Positions 6,313-14,485 of a DNA stretch of 33,271 nt are shown one piece after another. The stretch is taken from positions 1 through 33,271 of the forward strand of contig CABUQY010000009.1 in assembly GCA_902493915.1 (NCBI GenBank), written 5' to 3'. Origin of the DNA: an uncultured Collinsella sp. Its GTDB lineage: Bacteria; Actinomycetota; Coriobacteriia; Coriobacteriales; Coriobacteriaceae. Position 1 is the first letter of the stretch, and every line of letters begins with the position of its first letter. The notes below the pieces were generated by a model, which had not been told where the DNA came from, ran no database searches, and worked only from the letters and a program-made list of their open reading frames with translations. Made by a program: the position numbers and the translations under genes.

Positions 6313-9189
6313 ATGACTACGCAGCAGCAGATTGATATTGAATTCGACTCGCTTGCACGCGAGAACGATTCACCCAAGCTCATCGCCAACTCGAAGGCAA
6401 CAGGCGGAACACTACTATCCATTATGAAGGAGCAGCTCTCAACCTGCAGCTCTTTTGACTTTTGCGTAGCGTTTGTTGCAGACGGCGGCCTTCAAATCCT
6501 GGTCGAGGCGTTCCAGGAGCTCAAGCAGCGTGGCATTAAGGGCAGGCTGCTCACGTCCACCTATCTCAACTTCAACTCACCCGATGCCTTTCGCAAGCTC
6601 CTGGAATACGGCAACATGGAAGTTCGCGTATTCCAGGGTAATCTGCATGCCAAGGGATACATTTTTGATAAGGGCGAAACCAGCACGGTCATCGTCGGCA
6701 GCTCGAACATGACGCAGACCGCCCTCACCTGTAATAAAGAATGGAATGTGCTGTACCAGACCGTTGAAAACAGCCGTCTGCTCGGTGAACTGAGGGGCGA
6801 GTTTGATTCGTTGTGGAACGACACCTCAACCGTTTTGCTTTCCCAAGACTGGATTGAGAACTATGCCGCATATCGATCGGCATGCCCGTCAAAGCCCAAA
6901 TCGAAACCGACGTTCCAGGCAGCTGTTAGCTCAACCACGAACGACCTCAAAGAAATCAAGCCCAATAAAATGCAGCAGCGCGCCCTTGAGGCGCTCGGCG
7001 TAATCCACCGCAAGGGCGAGACCCGTGCGTTGCTGGTCTCGGCAACCGGCACTGGCAAGACCTTCCTTTCGGCGTTCGACGTGCTCGCAACTAAACCCCG
7101 ACGCATCCTCTTTCTTGCGCACCGCCGGCGCATTATAGACGCCTCCCGTGCAAGCTACGAACGGCTTTTGGGTAGCACCTATACGTTCGACACCTATCAA
7201 ACTGGCAAGATTATAAGCAATGCTACCTGCGTGTTTGCCATGTGCTCTTCGGTCGCCAAGCATCTGAGCGATTTCCGTCCCGATGAGTTCGACTACATCG
7301 TCATCGACGAGGCCCACCGCACGGGATCTCAGGGCTACCAATCCATCATGTCGCACTTTACGCCTCGATTTTATCTGGGCATGACCGCTACGCCTAATCG
7401 CACCGACGGCTATGACGTCTTTGCCCTTTTCAATCACGTCATCGCGTTCCAGATCACGCTGCAGGACGCTTTGGCCGAGGAGATGCTAGCCCCCTTCCAT
7501 TATTTTGGCATTCACGATCTGGAGATTGACGACGAGACGGTTGAAGACACTGCCTTGTTCGGACGCTTGACGTCTGACGAGCGTGTGCGTCACATCACCG
7601 AGAAGATCGAAGAATACAGCGTCACCAAAAGCAACCGCAGGGGCTTAATTTTCTGCAATCGAAACGCCGAGGCCGAAGAACTGTCGCGCAAATTCAACAC
7701 TCTCGGATATCGAACGGCTGCGATTAGCGGTCAAGATTCCGATGAAGTCCGCGATGCTGCGATCAGCCGACTTGAAGCCGGCGAGCTCGAGTACATTTTC
7801 TCGGTCGATATCATGAACGAAGGCGTCGACATCCCCTCGCTCAATCAGATCATCATGCTTCGACGCACCGACTCCGCAATCATCTTTATTCAGCAGCTCG
7901 GACGAGGTTTGCGCCTGAATGATGGCAAGGAATACACACTGGTACTAGACTTTATTGGCAATTACCAGAGCAACTTCTTGGTGCCCATCGCGCTTTCGGG
8001 TGACAAGACGTACAACAAAGACCGCCTGCGTCGTCTCGTCCAAGAGAGCGATTCGGCGATCCCCGGATGCTCAACGGTAAGCTTCGATCGTATTTCCGAA
8101 GCTCGCATCTATAAGGCCATCGACGGCGGTGACTTTACCTCCGTCAGATTTTTGAAGAACGAATATCTCGACTTGCGTCAGAAACTCGGCAAGATTCCCT
8201 CGCTGCTCGAATTTGATCGTAATGGCTCCATCGATCCGCTGCTTATCTTCAAGAACAGCGGCCTGGGGTCCTACCACGCATTTCTTTCCAAATACGAGCC
8301 GGGCTACACAGTCCATTTTTCCTCTGATCAAACCAAGATTCTCAAATTTATTTCGCAAAAGCTCGCCGCGGGCAAGCGATTCGAAGACCTCTATTTGCTT
8401 CAAACGCTCGTCGAAGCCGGACACGAGGGCTATCGACATATGCGTGAGGCCGCGCTTAGGAACTACCGCGCACAACTTAAGGACAGCGCCGTTAGGTCGG
8501 CAATCGCCGTCCTTAAGGGCGACTTTGCCACTCCTAAGGATTTCGTTTCCCTGCTTATTGACGACGGAACCGGACCTCGTCTGACCGAAGTGTTTGCGAG
8601 CGCCCTGCGCAACGCAGAGTTCAAACGCCAGATTCTCGAGGTGCTGGATTTTGGCATCGCGCGCAACCGACTCGACTATGCCGAGACGTACGAAAACACA
8701 AATTTCGTTCTCAACGCCAAGTACATGTACGAAGAGGTTTGCCGCTTGATGAACTGGGAAAAGAACATCAACGGCCAAAATCTTGGCGGCTACTTCTACG
8801 ACGAGAAGACCAATACATTCCCCGTGTTTATTAACTATGACAAGGCACCCGACATTAGCGAGTCCATTCAGTATGAAGACCGTTTTGTCTCGCCGAGTAA
8901 GCTAGTTGCAATCTCTAAGAACAACCGCACGCTCAACTCCCCCGAGATTCTGCGACTGCAGGCATGGCCAGAAAACGGCTTGAAAACGTATTTGTTTATG
9001 CGAAAGAACAAGGACGATAAGGGTGGCAAGGAGTTCTATTTCTTAGGCGAAATACATCCGACCGGAGAGTTCGAGGCTATTAAAACTAAGAGCAACGACA
9101 ACGCCGTCGAAATCGAATATGAGCTCAACGCACCCGTGAGGCAGGACATTTACGAGTTTATGCTCAGCGATCTTAGTGAAGCCGAGTAA
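6313..9189 (+). CDS. PLD-nuclease / SF2 helicase / DUF3427 protein
   Basis: A 958-residue multidomain protein. Residues about 10-170 are a PLD-like HKD nuclease domain with HAK (H112, K114) and the following GSSNMTQTAL. An SF2 helicase follows: Walker A ATGTGKT at about 245-250, DEAH at 332-335, TATP from 358, and QQLGRGLRL (motif VI) near 527-535. The last 350 residues match the pattern of DUF3427, including the closing region with EFYFLGEI. This architecture occurs across bacteria, often in variable or defence-like regions, and is thought to process nucleic acid; the role is not established. The start at 6313 gives 10 bases to GAAAGG; the ATG at 6304 would leave only one. GC is lower than in the neighbours, suggesting acquisition. 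A bidirectional terminator separates it from the convergent NUDIX gene. Confidence 0.88.
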   Translation: MTTQQQIDIEFDSLARENDSPKLIANSKATGGTLLSIMKEQLSTCSSFDFCVAFVADGGLQILVEAFQELKQRGIKGRLLTSTYLNFNSPDAFRKLLEYGNMEVRVFQGNLHAKGYIFDKGETSTVIVGSSNMTQTALTCNKEWNVLYQTVENSRLLGELRGEFDSLWNDTSTVLLSQDWIENYAAYRSACPSKPKSKPTFQAAVSSTTNDLKEIKPNKMQQRALEALGVIHRKGETRALLVSATGTGKTFLSAFDVLATKPRRILFLAHRRRIIDASRASYERLLGSTYTFDTYQTGKIISNATCVFAMCSSVAKHLSDFRPDEFDYIVIDEAHRTGSQGYQSIMSHFTPRFYLGMTATPNRTDGYDVFALFNHVIAFQITLQDALAEEMLAPFHYFGIHDLEIDDETVEDTALFGRLTSDERVRHITEKIEEYSVTKSNRRGLIFCNRNAEAEELSRKFNTLGYRTAAISGQDSDEVRDAAISRLEAGELEYIFSVDIMNEGVDIPSLNQIIMLRRTDSAIIFIQQLGRGLRLNDGKEYTLVLDFIGNYQSNFLVPIALSGDKTYNKDRLRRLVQESDSAIPGCSTVSFDRISEARIYKAIDGGDFTSVRFLKNEYLDLRQKLGKIPSLLEFDRNGSIDPLLIFKNSGLGSYHAFLSKYEPGYTVHFSSDQTKILKFISQKLAAGKRFEDLYLLQTLVEAGHEGYRHMREAALRNYRAQLKDSAVRSAIAVLKGDFATPKDFVSLLIDDGTGPRLTEVFASALRNAEFKRQILEVLDFGIARNRLDYAETYENTNFVLNAKYMYEEVCRLMNWEKNINGQNLGGYFYDEKTNTFPVFINYDKAPDISESIQYEDRFVSPSKLVAISKNNRTLNSPEILRLQAWPENGLKTYLFMRKNKDDKGGKEFYFLGEIHPTGEFEAIKTKSNDNAVEIEYELNAPVRQDIYEFMLSDLSEAE

Positions 9190-9191
9190 CA

Positions 9192-9228
9192 AAAAGGAGC
9201 GAGGCGCCATGCAGCGCCCGCTCCTTTC
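9192..9228. terminator. Bidirectional terminator between helicase and NUDIX genes
   Basis: AAAGGAGCGAGGCGC pairs with GCGCCCGCTCCTTT. Flanking A- and T-runs serve both strands. It begins 2 bases after the helicase stop and ends just before the NUDIX stop. Confidence 0.8.
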
Positions 9229-9624
9229 TTACTTAAGCCCGAGTTTCTTTTCGAGTTCCCTAACGACTTTAACGTCCGCTGGAAGCCAATCGACATCCCA
9301 CAGGTTATTGGTATCGAGCCACTTCATGTCCTCGTGAGCGTGCTCTTTGAACTCCCCCGAAAGGATGTTAGCTTGGTAGCACTGCATCGACAGGTGGAAC
9401 GTCTCGTAATCGTGTTCGACCGTGCAAAGATAGTCGAGGTTGCCGATCGTGACCTCGAGCTCTTCTTGAATCTCGCGCACGATTGCCTGCTCACCGGTCT
9501 CGCCCGGCTCGAGCTTTCCGCCCGGAAACTCCCAGCCGTCTTTAAACTCGCCATAGCCGCGCTGGCAGCTCAGGATTTTCCCATCCTTCTGAATAATCGC
9601 TGCTGCAACATTGATTGATTTCAT
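9229..9624 (-). CDS. NUDIX (deoxy)nucleoside triphosphate pyrophosphohydrolase, MutT-like
   Basis: A 131-residue NUDIX hydrolase of the MutT-like (d)NTP pyrophosphohydrolase group. It would cleave a nucleoside triphosphate, possibly an oxidised one, to the monophosphate and pyrophosphate. The Nudix box is complete: GGKLEPGETGEQAIVREIQE followed by ELEV, with the REIQEE metal-binding glutamates. Upstream, NVAAAIIQKDGKILSCQRGYGEFKDGWEFPGG is the classic first half of the fold. The start at 9624 follows GAGAGG at good spacing. It converges with the PLD-helicase gene and shares its terminator. Pairing of this helicase type with a NUDIX gene may be functional, but here they are in separate transcripts. 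Confidence 0.9.
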   Translation of the reverse strand: MKSINVAAAIIQKDGKILSCQRGYGEFKDGWEFPGGKLEPGETGEQAIVREIQEELEVTIGNLDYLCTVEHDYETFHLSMQCYQANILSGEFKEHAHEDMKWLDTNNLWDVDWLPADVKVVRELEKKLGLK

Positions 9625-9810
9625 AACTAGTTATCACCTCTCCAGTTGAGCCCAACCAGTATAGGTGATCGACCGCCCGCCATGTCCCAGTCGCCTAAAA
9701 ACCGCCCGCTCGACCAACCCTTGACACCGCTTTACTACCGGCACCCCATCCCCCGCTATCGAGGTCCAATACTTCCCCACCGCTACCCAAAAACTCATCC
9801 AACATTAATC

Positions 9811-9850
9811 TTGGCTCAAGAATCGCTTAATCTATAACCTGCACTATAGA
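9811..9850 (+). promoter_or_regulatory. Candidate promoter of the DUF4342 / two-component operon
   Basis: TTGGCT (9811-9816) and TATAAC (9833-9838) are 16 bases apart; TATAGA at 9845-9850 is an alternative -10. The rest of the 333-base gap from 9625 holds no gene. Confidence 0.35.
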
Positions 9851-9957
9851 GTTCGACCAAGGGCGGGGCGGGGCGGCGTCACGCAGGCCGCCGAACGCAA
9901 CGCTCGCGCCCGGGCAGATCGCCCGGCGTCGCGCCCATCGAACGAAAGGAACAGGTC

Positions 9958-10500
9958 ATGGACGACCTCGAAAAAGTTGAAACCATCCGCACCAAGTGCA
10001 ACGTGAGCTACACCGATGCCAAGGCCGCGCTCGACGCCGCCGACGGCAACGTCTTGGATGCCATCATTTGGCTCGAGTCGCAGGGCAAGACCCAGACCAC
10101 GTCGGCGCACGCCGCCACCGAGTCCGCGCCAGTCGATGAGCCCTCAGCCGAGATGGTCGCCGCGCAGGCCGCCTACGAGAAGTCGAGCGAAAAGACCGAC
10201 TTCTCCAAGAAGATGGACAGCGTGTGGGAGTACCTCAAAAAGCTCTTCCGCCTGAGCCTGGACACCAAGTTTATCGCCACGCGCCGCGACGCGATCATCC
10301 TCAACATTCCCATCCTGATCCCCATCGTCGCGCTGTTTGCCTGGGGCGCCACGATATGGCTGATGCTGATTGGCCTGTTCTTTGGCATGCGTTACCGCAT
10401 CGATAGCGACGGCGACGTACCCGGCAGCATCAACAACCTTATGAATCACGCTGCCGATGCCGCGGACGACATCAAGCAAAATCTCAACGACGACAAGTAA
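9958..10500 (+). CDS. UBA-like / DUF4342 membrane protein
   Basis: A 180-residue protein. Residues 1-42 resemble a UBA/TS-N fold as found in EF-Ts (ETIRTKCNVSYTDAKAALDA, then DGNVLDAIIWLES). After an Ala/Ser/Glu linker, about 83-160 matches DUF4342: an amphipathic WEYLKKLFRLS helix followed by two hydrophobic stretches (IILNIPILIPIVALFAWGAT and IWLMLIGLFFGM). The tail is acidic. AAAGGA lies upstream of the ATG at good spacing. The response regulator starts 18 bases after the stop, so co-transcription with the two-component system is likely. The function of DUF4342 is unknown; a membrane stress link is only inference. Confidence 0.85.
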   Translation: MDDLEKVETIRTKCNVSYTDAKAALDAADGNVLDAIIWLESQGKTQTTSAHAATESAPVDEPSAEMVAAQAAYEKSSEKTDFSKKMDSVWEYLKKLFRLSLDTKFIATRRDAIILNIPILIPIVALFAWGATIWLMLIGLFFGMRYRIDSDGDVPGSINNLMNHAADAADDIKQNLNDDK

Positions 10501-10518
10501 TCGCAGACGGGGGCACGC

Positions 10519-11289
10519 ATGGCACGGATCCTGATCGTAGAGGACGAGGAGAAAATCGCCCGCTTTGTGACGCTCGAACTGGAGCACGAGGGCTACCAGG
10601 TGGAGCACGCCGCCGACGGCCGCACCGCCGTGGACCTGGCGCTGGAGCGCAACTACGATCTGATTCTGCTCGATGTGCTGTTGCCGCAGCTCAACGGCAT
10701 GGAGGTCTTGCGGCGTGTCCGCAAGCACAAGGATGTGCCGGTGATTATGGTCACCGCGCGAGATGCCGTGATGGACAAGGTGGCCGGGCTCGATGCCGGC
10801 GCCGACGATTACCTGACCAAGCCGTTTGCGATTGAGGAGCTGTTCGCACGGATCCGCGTGGCGCTGAAGCGCTCGGAGGCCGTGCGGGCGGCATCGGGCG
10901 TTGGCGGCGTTGGGGCCGGGGCGGGCGCTACGGGCGCCGCTGCAATACCCCCGGTCAGCGACTCGACTCGAGCTTCCGCCTTGCCCTCCCCCGCCACGCT
11001 CGCCGTGGGCTCGGTCGTACTCGATCCCGACCGCCGCGAAGTCACGGTCGGCGGCTCGCCCATCGTGCTGACTGCCCGCGAGTTCGATGTCCTCGCCCTG
11101 CTTATGGCGCATGCCGAGACCGTGCTCACACGCGAGCGCATCGCGCACGAGGCGCTGGGCTACGAGTACGTGGGCGACACCAACAACGTCGACGTGCACA
11201 TCGCACATTTGCGCGCCAAGATCGAGGACGCCGGCGGCGCCCGCATCATCCAGACCGTGCGCGGGGTGGGCTATGCCTGCCGTGCGTAA
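10519..11289 (+). CDS. OmpR/PhoB-family response regulator
   Basis: A 256-residue DNA-binding response regulator. The receiver domain (1-120) has the acidic pocket E8/D9, phosphoacceptor D52 in DLILLDVLLP, the TAR switch segment and the conserved lysine in DDYLTKPF. A long Gly/Ala/Pro-rich linker (about 128-165) is unusual for the family. The winged helix domain (about 168-256) shows LTAREFDVLALLM, the recognition region NNVDVHIAHLRAK and the closing IQTVRGVGYAC. The start at 10519 follows GGGGGCACGC, an acceptable site 18 bases after the DUF4342 stop. The kinase gene overlaps its 3' end by 17 bases, indicating a cognate, translationally coupled pair. ArlR/CutR-like regulators are the nearest in style. 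Confidence 0.94.
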   Translation: MARILIVEDEEKIARFVTLELEHEGYQVEHAADGRTAVDLALERNYDLILLDVLLPQLNGMEVLRRVRKHKDVPVIMVTARDAVMDKVAGLDAGADDYLTKPFAIEELFARIRVALKRSEAVRAASGVGGVGAGAGATGAAAIPPVSDSTRASALPSPATLAVGSVVLDPDRREVTVGGSPIVLTAREFDVLALLMAHAETVLTRERIAHEALGYEYVGDTNNVDVHIAHLRAKIEDAGGARIIQTVRGVGYACRA

Positions 11290-12568
11290 CGCCGAGACCA
11301 AGCGCGTCACATCCATCGCCCGCGCCATCAACTGGAGCTATATGTGGCGCCGCTTGATGAGCTACGTCTGGCTCGATCTGTTGCTGTTGGTTATTGCGGC
11401 GGCGATCCTCGTCTATGGATACAACCAGACGCTGCCCGACGGCGCGTTTACCGCAGGATGGATCCCCAGCGCCACCGTTCGCGGCATGTCGCTGAAGCCC
11501 GCGCGCGGCTGGGACCTGACAACGCTCACTTATACCGTCGAGTTTGCGCGTACCACCAAGACTTTCCCCCTCGCACAGGACCTCGTCACGTTATGGCCTC
11601 TCTACCTTGTCGTTGTGGGTTGGCAGGTCATCAGCGTACTCAACATGCTCGGCGGCGCGAGGCGCGTACGCCGCACCATGGCGCCTCTCAACGATCTGGC
11701 CTTGCGCGTGGACGAGCTCGGCCGCATGCAGCTCTCCGGCGGCAAGATGGAAACGCTGGAGCAGGCCATCGTGCGCGCAAGCGTCGACTCGCCGAGCGTC
11801 ACCACCGGCGATGCCGACCTGGCAAGCATCGAGGTCGCACTCAACCGCCTGCTGCGCCAGATGCAAGAGGCCAAGCTGCAGCAGATGCGCTTTGTCAACG
11901 ATGCAAGCCACGAGCTGCGCACGCCCATCGCGGTGATTCAGGGCTACGTAAACATGCTCGACCGCTGGGGCAAAGACGACCCGCACGTACTGGCAGAGTC
12001 CATCGCCTCGCTCAAGGCCGAAAGCGAGCACATGCAGGAGCTCGTGGAGCAGCTGCTGTTTTTGGCGCGCGGCGATGCCGGACGCACGGTCCTGCGGCGT
12101 GCGGATACCAACCTGGCCGCACTGGTCGGCGAGGTATGCGAGGAATCGCAGATGATCGATGCCGCGCATACGTATCGGCTGGCATACGACGCCGCGCTTG
12201 TCAGCGACCCGCGCTGCGATGCGCCCGTCGACGTGGCGCTCGTGAAGCAGGCTCTGCGCGTGATCGTGCAAAACGCCGCCAAGTACTCGGATGCGGGAAC
12301 GACCGTCACATTTGGCATAACGCCGGATGCGGGCGCGGGCACGATCGACATAAGTGTTGAGGACGAGGGCATCGGCATGAACCAGGAATCCGCAGCTCAC
12401 GCGTTTGAACGGTTCTACCGCGCCGACAACGCACGCGATGCCGGCGCGCAGGGCTCGGGTCTGGGGCTTGCCATTGCCAAGTGGATCGTCGATAGCCATG
12501 GCGGCGTCATCGGCGTGACCTCGGTCGAGGGCGTCGGCAGCCGCTTTACGATTCGCCTGCCGCGGTAG
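11273..12568 (+). CDS. Sensor histidine kinase, partner of the upstream regulator
   Basis: A 431-residue membrane kinase. Membrane segments at about 29-49 and 106-127 enclose an external sensor loop of some 55 residues. A HAMP-like stretch leads to the HisKA dimerisation helix with His213 in FVNDASHELRTPIAVIQGY. The ATPase domain shows N334 (IVQNAAKYSD), DEGIG at 364-368, FERFYRAD and GSGLGLA at 394-400. The start at 11273 overlaps the regulator by 17 bases and follows GGGGTGGG; ATG 11342 would remove most of the cytoplasmic start. The signal sensed is unknown. A terminator follows 19 bases after the stop. Confidence 0.93.
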   Translation: MPAVRNAETKRVTSIARAINWSYMWRRLMSYVWLDLLLLVIAAAILVYGYNQTLPDGAFTAGWIPSATVRGMSLKPARGWDLTTLTYTVEFARTTKTFPLAQDLVTLWPLYLVVVGWQVISVLNMLGGARRVRRTMAPLNDLALRVDELGRMQLSGGKMETLEQAIVRASVDSPSVTTGDADLASIEVALNRLLRQMQEAKLQQMRFVNDASHELRTPIAVIQGYVNMLDRWGKDDPHVLAESIASLKAESEHMQELVEQLLFLARGDAGRTVLRRADTNLAALVGEVCEESQMIDAAHTYRLAYDAALVSDPRCDAPVDVALVKQALRVIVQNAAKYSDAGTTVTFGITPDAGAGTIDISVEDEGIGMNQESAAHAFERFYRADNARDAGAQGSGLGLAIAKWIVDSHGGVIGVTSVEGVGSRFTIRLPR

Positions 12569-12587
12569 GAAGCCCCTCGGCATAAAT

Positions 12588-12621
12588 AAAGGGATAGGGC
12601 CACGCGGCCCTATCCCTTTTT
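12588..12621. terminator. Bidirectional terminator after the two-component operon
   Basis: AAAGGGATAGGGC and GCCCTATCCCTTT form a perfect stem around a 6-base loop with A/T runs on both sides. It serves the kinase gene on the plus strand and the VOC gene on the minus strand. Confidence 0.88.
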
Positions 12622-12643
12622 GCTAGCTATGGCAGCTTGTGCG

Positions 12644-13018
12644 CTACTCGCGGCACAGGTGCACGGCGAAGCCGGCGAACTCGCGCTTAAAGTACACGAG
12701 CTTGGTGCCACCGTCGGGCAGCAGCACGCGCGACTCCTCGTTGACCTCGAGTCCGCGCTCGGCAAACCACTTCTCTGCTGCGTCAATGTCATTAACGGCA
12801 AAGCCAATGTGGCCCTTGGCGCCACGACCATTCTGCTTCATGACCTCGACCAGCGAATCATTGAAGTACGAAACCGGGGTCTCGATAACGGGCAGGCCCA
12901 TCATCGTCGAGAACAGCTCCGCGATCTCCAGGGCATCGGCCGGGTCGGTGGCGTTGATACCCACATGGGCAACGCGCATGCCAAAGAGCTCTACCGGGTT
13001 GGCATTCTGCTCACTCAT
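12644..13018 (-). CDS. VOC-family protein related to the aldolase-linked VOC domain
   Basis: A 124-residue vicinal-oxygen-chelate fold protein. The two beta-alpha-beta-beta-beta halves start at VAHVGINATD (about 16) and GHIGFAVND (about 69). The second half (RGAKGHIGFAVNDIDAAEKW, then FAGFAVHLCR at the end) resembles the VOC domain fused to the C-terminus of some 2-keto-3-deoxy-6-phosphogluconate aldolases. Here it stands alone. The start at 13018 lies 11 bases after the EIIB stop, so the two form an operon that ends at the terminator at 12588. Its substrate and catalytic status are unknown; not all VOC metal ligands can be confirmed by eye. Confidence 0.8.
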   Translation of the reverse strand: MSEQNANPVELFGMRVAHVGINATDPADALEIAELFSTMMGLPVIETPVSYFNDSLVEVMKQNGRGAKGHIGFAVNDIDAAEKWFAERGLEVNEESRVLLPDGGTKLVYFKREFAGFAVHLCRE

Positions 13019-13029
13019 ACAGTCAGCGC

Positions 13030-13317
13030 CTACTGAGCCATGACGTCAAGAACGGCCTTCTCGGCAGCGACGCGGTTCATGCCGGTCATGAAGGGCACGC
13101 CGCTCACGTACGGGCAGGTGAGGCCCTCGGGGGCAACGGTGGTGGCGATCAGCAGGTCGGCGCCCTCGTCGCAAGTGTCCTTGGCCTCGGAGATGGCGCA
13201 CTGCACGATCTCGTACTTGTCGGCATAACCGTTGGCATCGAGCAGGGTAGCGACCTTCTGGGCAACAAGCGTGGAAGTGGCAGCGCCAGCGCCGCAAGCC
13301 AAAACGATTTTCTTCAT
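13030..13317 (-). CDS. PTS EIIB component, lactose/galactitol type
   Basis: A 95-residue soluble phosphotransfer protein of the EIIB fold. It opens with the P-loop-like MKKIVLACGAGAATSTLVAQ, whose Cys8 is the expected phosphorylation site. The middle reads YEIVQCAISEAKD and the end VPFMTGMNRVAAEKAVLDVM, as in GatB-type EIIB. In a working PTS it would take phosphate from EIIA and pass it to sugar on EIIC. Neither partner is present here: the gene leads a two-gene operon with the VOC protein. The start at 13317 follows AAGGGAGA by 8 bases. It may serve a distant transporter or act in regulation. Confidence 0.87.
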   Translation of the reverse strand: MKKIVLACGAGAATSTLVAQKVATLLDANGYADKYEIVQCAISEAKDTCDEGADLLIATTVAPEGLTCPYVSGVPFMTGMNRVAAEKAVLDVMAQ

Positions 13318-13419
13318 AGGTAATGTCTCCCTTCATGGTTTACTTTTGCTAAGTGTACCGCAGCGAGCGATGGCACTCGGCCTCGATGCGCTTTTATGCC
13401 AGTTTGCTTGCGCACTGCG

Positions 13420-13425
13420 TATAAT
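13420..13425 (+). promoter_or_regulatory. Consensus -10 box before the TPR-like gene
   Basis: A perfect TATAAT preceded by TGCG, about 55 bases before the ATG at 13481. No clear -35 at standard spacing. It lies in the divergent gap between the EIIB and TPR-like genes. Confidence 0.45.
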
Positions 13426-13480
13426 ACATCTAGTACGTGTTGTCATACCACTCGCCTTATGAGCGACTAAGGACCCTAAT

Positions 13481-14104
13481 ATGCCCGATTCCCGCACCCT
13501 CTGGACCGCCGTCGTCGTCATCTGTATCGCCGTGTCGGTTTTCTTTAGCGTCAAAAAACGTACCACGTTTAAGCGCCTGCAACAGCTTATGGCTGCCAAA
13601 CAGTGGGACGAGTTCGATCGCTTGCTCGACGGCAAACTCACCAGCATGTTGTATCCGCGCTACAACCGCGACTACCTGCGCCTGAACTCCTATCTGCTGC
13701 GCGAGGACCACGAGCGCGCCGACGAGATGTTCGACCTGCTGCTGAGCCTCAACCTACCCAAGATGCAGCGCGTCGACCTGGTGATCAAGGCCTTTAACTA
13801 CTACGTTGGCCAGGAGAACCGCGAAAAGTCCAAGGAGCTTTTGCACGAGATCAAGGGGTTCGAGGGCGGTCAGGCCGAGGCAGTCGCACACGAATGCCAG
13901 CTGATGTACGACACGATGATCCTCAAGCGTCACAACGACATTCCCGAGCTGGAGCGCATGCTCAAGGAAGCCGGTGACGATCCGGTCAAGAGCTGCCGCC
14001 TGGAATACCTGCTGGCCCTGCAGTACCAGAACAAGGGCGACGAGGCCAAGTTTGCCGAGTACTTGGAAAAGTCGGGCCAGCACTCGATGGCCGTCAACGC
14101 GTAA
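13481..14104 (+). CDS. Membrane-anchored TPR-like protein, unknown function
   Basis: A 207-residue protein with one N-terminal membrane helix (about 8-23, LWTAVVVICIAVSVFFSV) followed by a basic stop-transfer KKR. The rest is all-helical with paired helices that read like degenerate TPR repeats: AAKQWDEFDRLLDGKL, NSYLLREDHERADEMFDLLL, RVDLVIKAFNYYVGQENREK and YLLALQYQNKGDEAKFAEYL. TAAGGA lies 7 bases before the ATG. No catalytic motif is seen, so a scaffold role on the inner face of the membrane is likely. The tRNA-Leu gene follows within 35 bases. Confidence 0.8.
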   Translation: MPDSRTLWTAVVVICIAVSVFFSVKKRTTFKRLQQLMAAKQWDEFDRLLDGKLTSMLYPRYNRDYLRLNSYLLREDHERADEMFDLLLSLNLPKMQRVDLVIKAFNYYVGQENREKSKELLHEIKGFEGGQAEAVAHECQLMYDTMILKRHNDIPELERMLKEAGDDPVKSCRLEYLLALQYQNKGDEAKFAEYLEKSGQHSMAVNA

Positions 14105-14135
14105 CGGACGGCTTGTGCTAGACTTCTAGACTTAC

Positions 14136-14220
14136 GGGGGCGTGGCGGAATTGGCATACGCAGGAGACTTAAAATCTCTCGCCGCAAGGATTGTGGGTTC
14201 GAGTCCCACCGCCCCTACCA
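14136..14220 (+). tRNA. tRNA-Leu (anticodon UAA)
   Basis: The acceptor stem GGGGGCG pairs with CGCCCCT (one G-U), followed by discriminator A and an encoded CCA at 14218-14220. The anticodon stem GGAGA/TCTCT encloses the loop CTTAAAA, giving anticodon UAA. An extended variable region and the T arm GTGGG-TTCGAGT-CCCAC complete a class II tRNA of 85 bases. An ORF reading through it is the usual spurious tRNA-overlapping frame. Confidence 0.95.
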
Positions 14221-14465
14221 CGCATTGTCTACGAGCCCGTATCCCCCGGAGATGCGGGCTCGTTTCTTTCGGACGCCGGTGGGACTCGAACCCGCGAGGG
14301 GGCAAGCGTCAAGCGGACGCGCAGCGTCCGCAGCGAGCCGGCGAGGGCGCCGGCAGGCGACCGAAGCCGGTGCGTATTTGCACAGCAAATACGCAGACGT
14401 CCCACCGCCCCTACCACGTATTGTTTACGAGCCCGTGTCCCCCAGGGATGCGGGCTCGTTTCTTT
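14204..14465 (+). repeat. Duplicated tRNA 3' end and terminator with an inverted T-arm between
   Basis: The 66 bases at 14204-14269 (last part of the tRNA plus terminator) recur at 14400-14465 with about five differences. Between them, 14277-14293 is an exact 17-base inverted copy of the tRNA T arm (14195-14211). A GC-rich palindromic stretch follows, then a perfect hairpin GCGTATTTGC/GCAAATACGC at 14372-14394. The second copy has no tRNA body. Confidence 0.85.
14231..14269 (+). terminator. tRNA-Leu terminator
   Basis: CGAGCCCGTATCC pairs with GGAGATGCGGGCTCG, followed by TTTCTTT, 10 bases after the tRNA 3' end. A near-identical copy lies at 14425-14465. Confidence 0.85.
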
Positions 14466-14485
14466 TAGATGCCAGTACAGATGGT

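Noticed and set aside
14142..14468. Plus-strand ORFs reading through tRNA-Leu and its duplicate
   Set aside because: Typical spurious frames over a tRNA and palindromic repeat; no independent coding signs.
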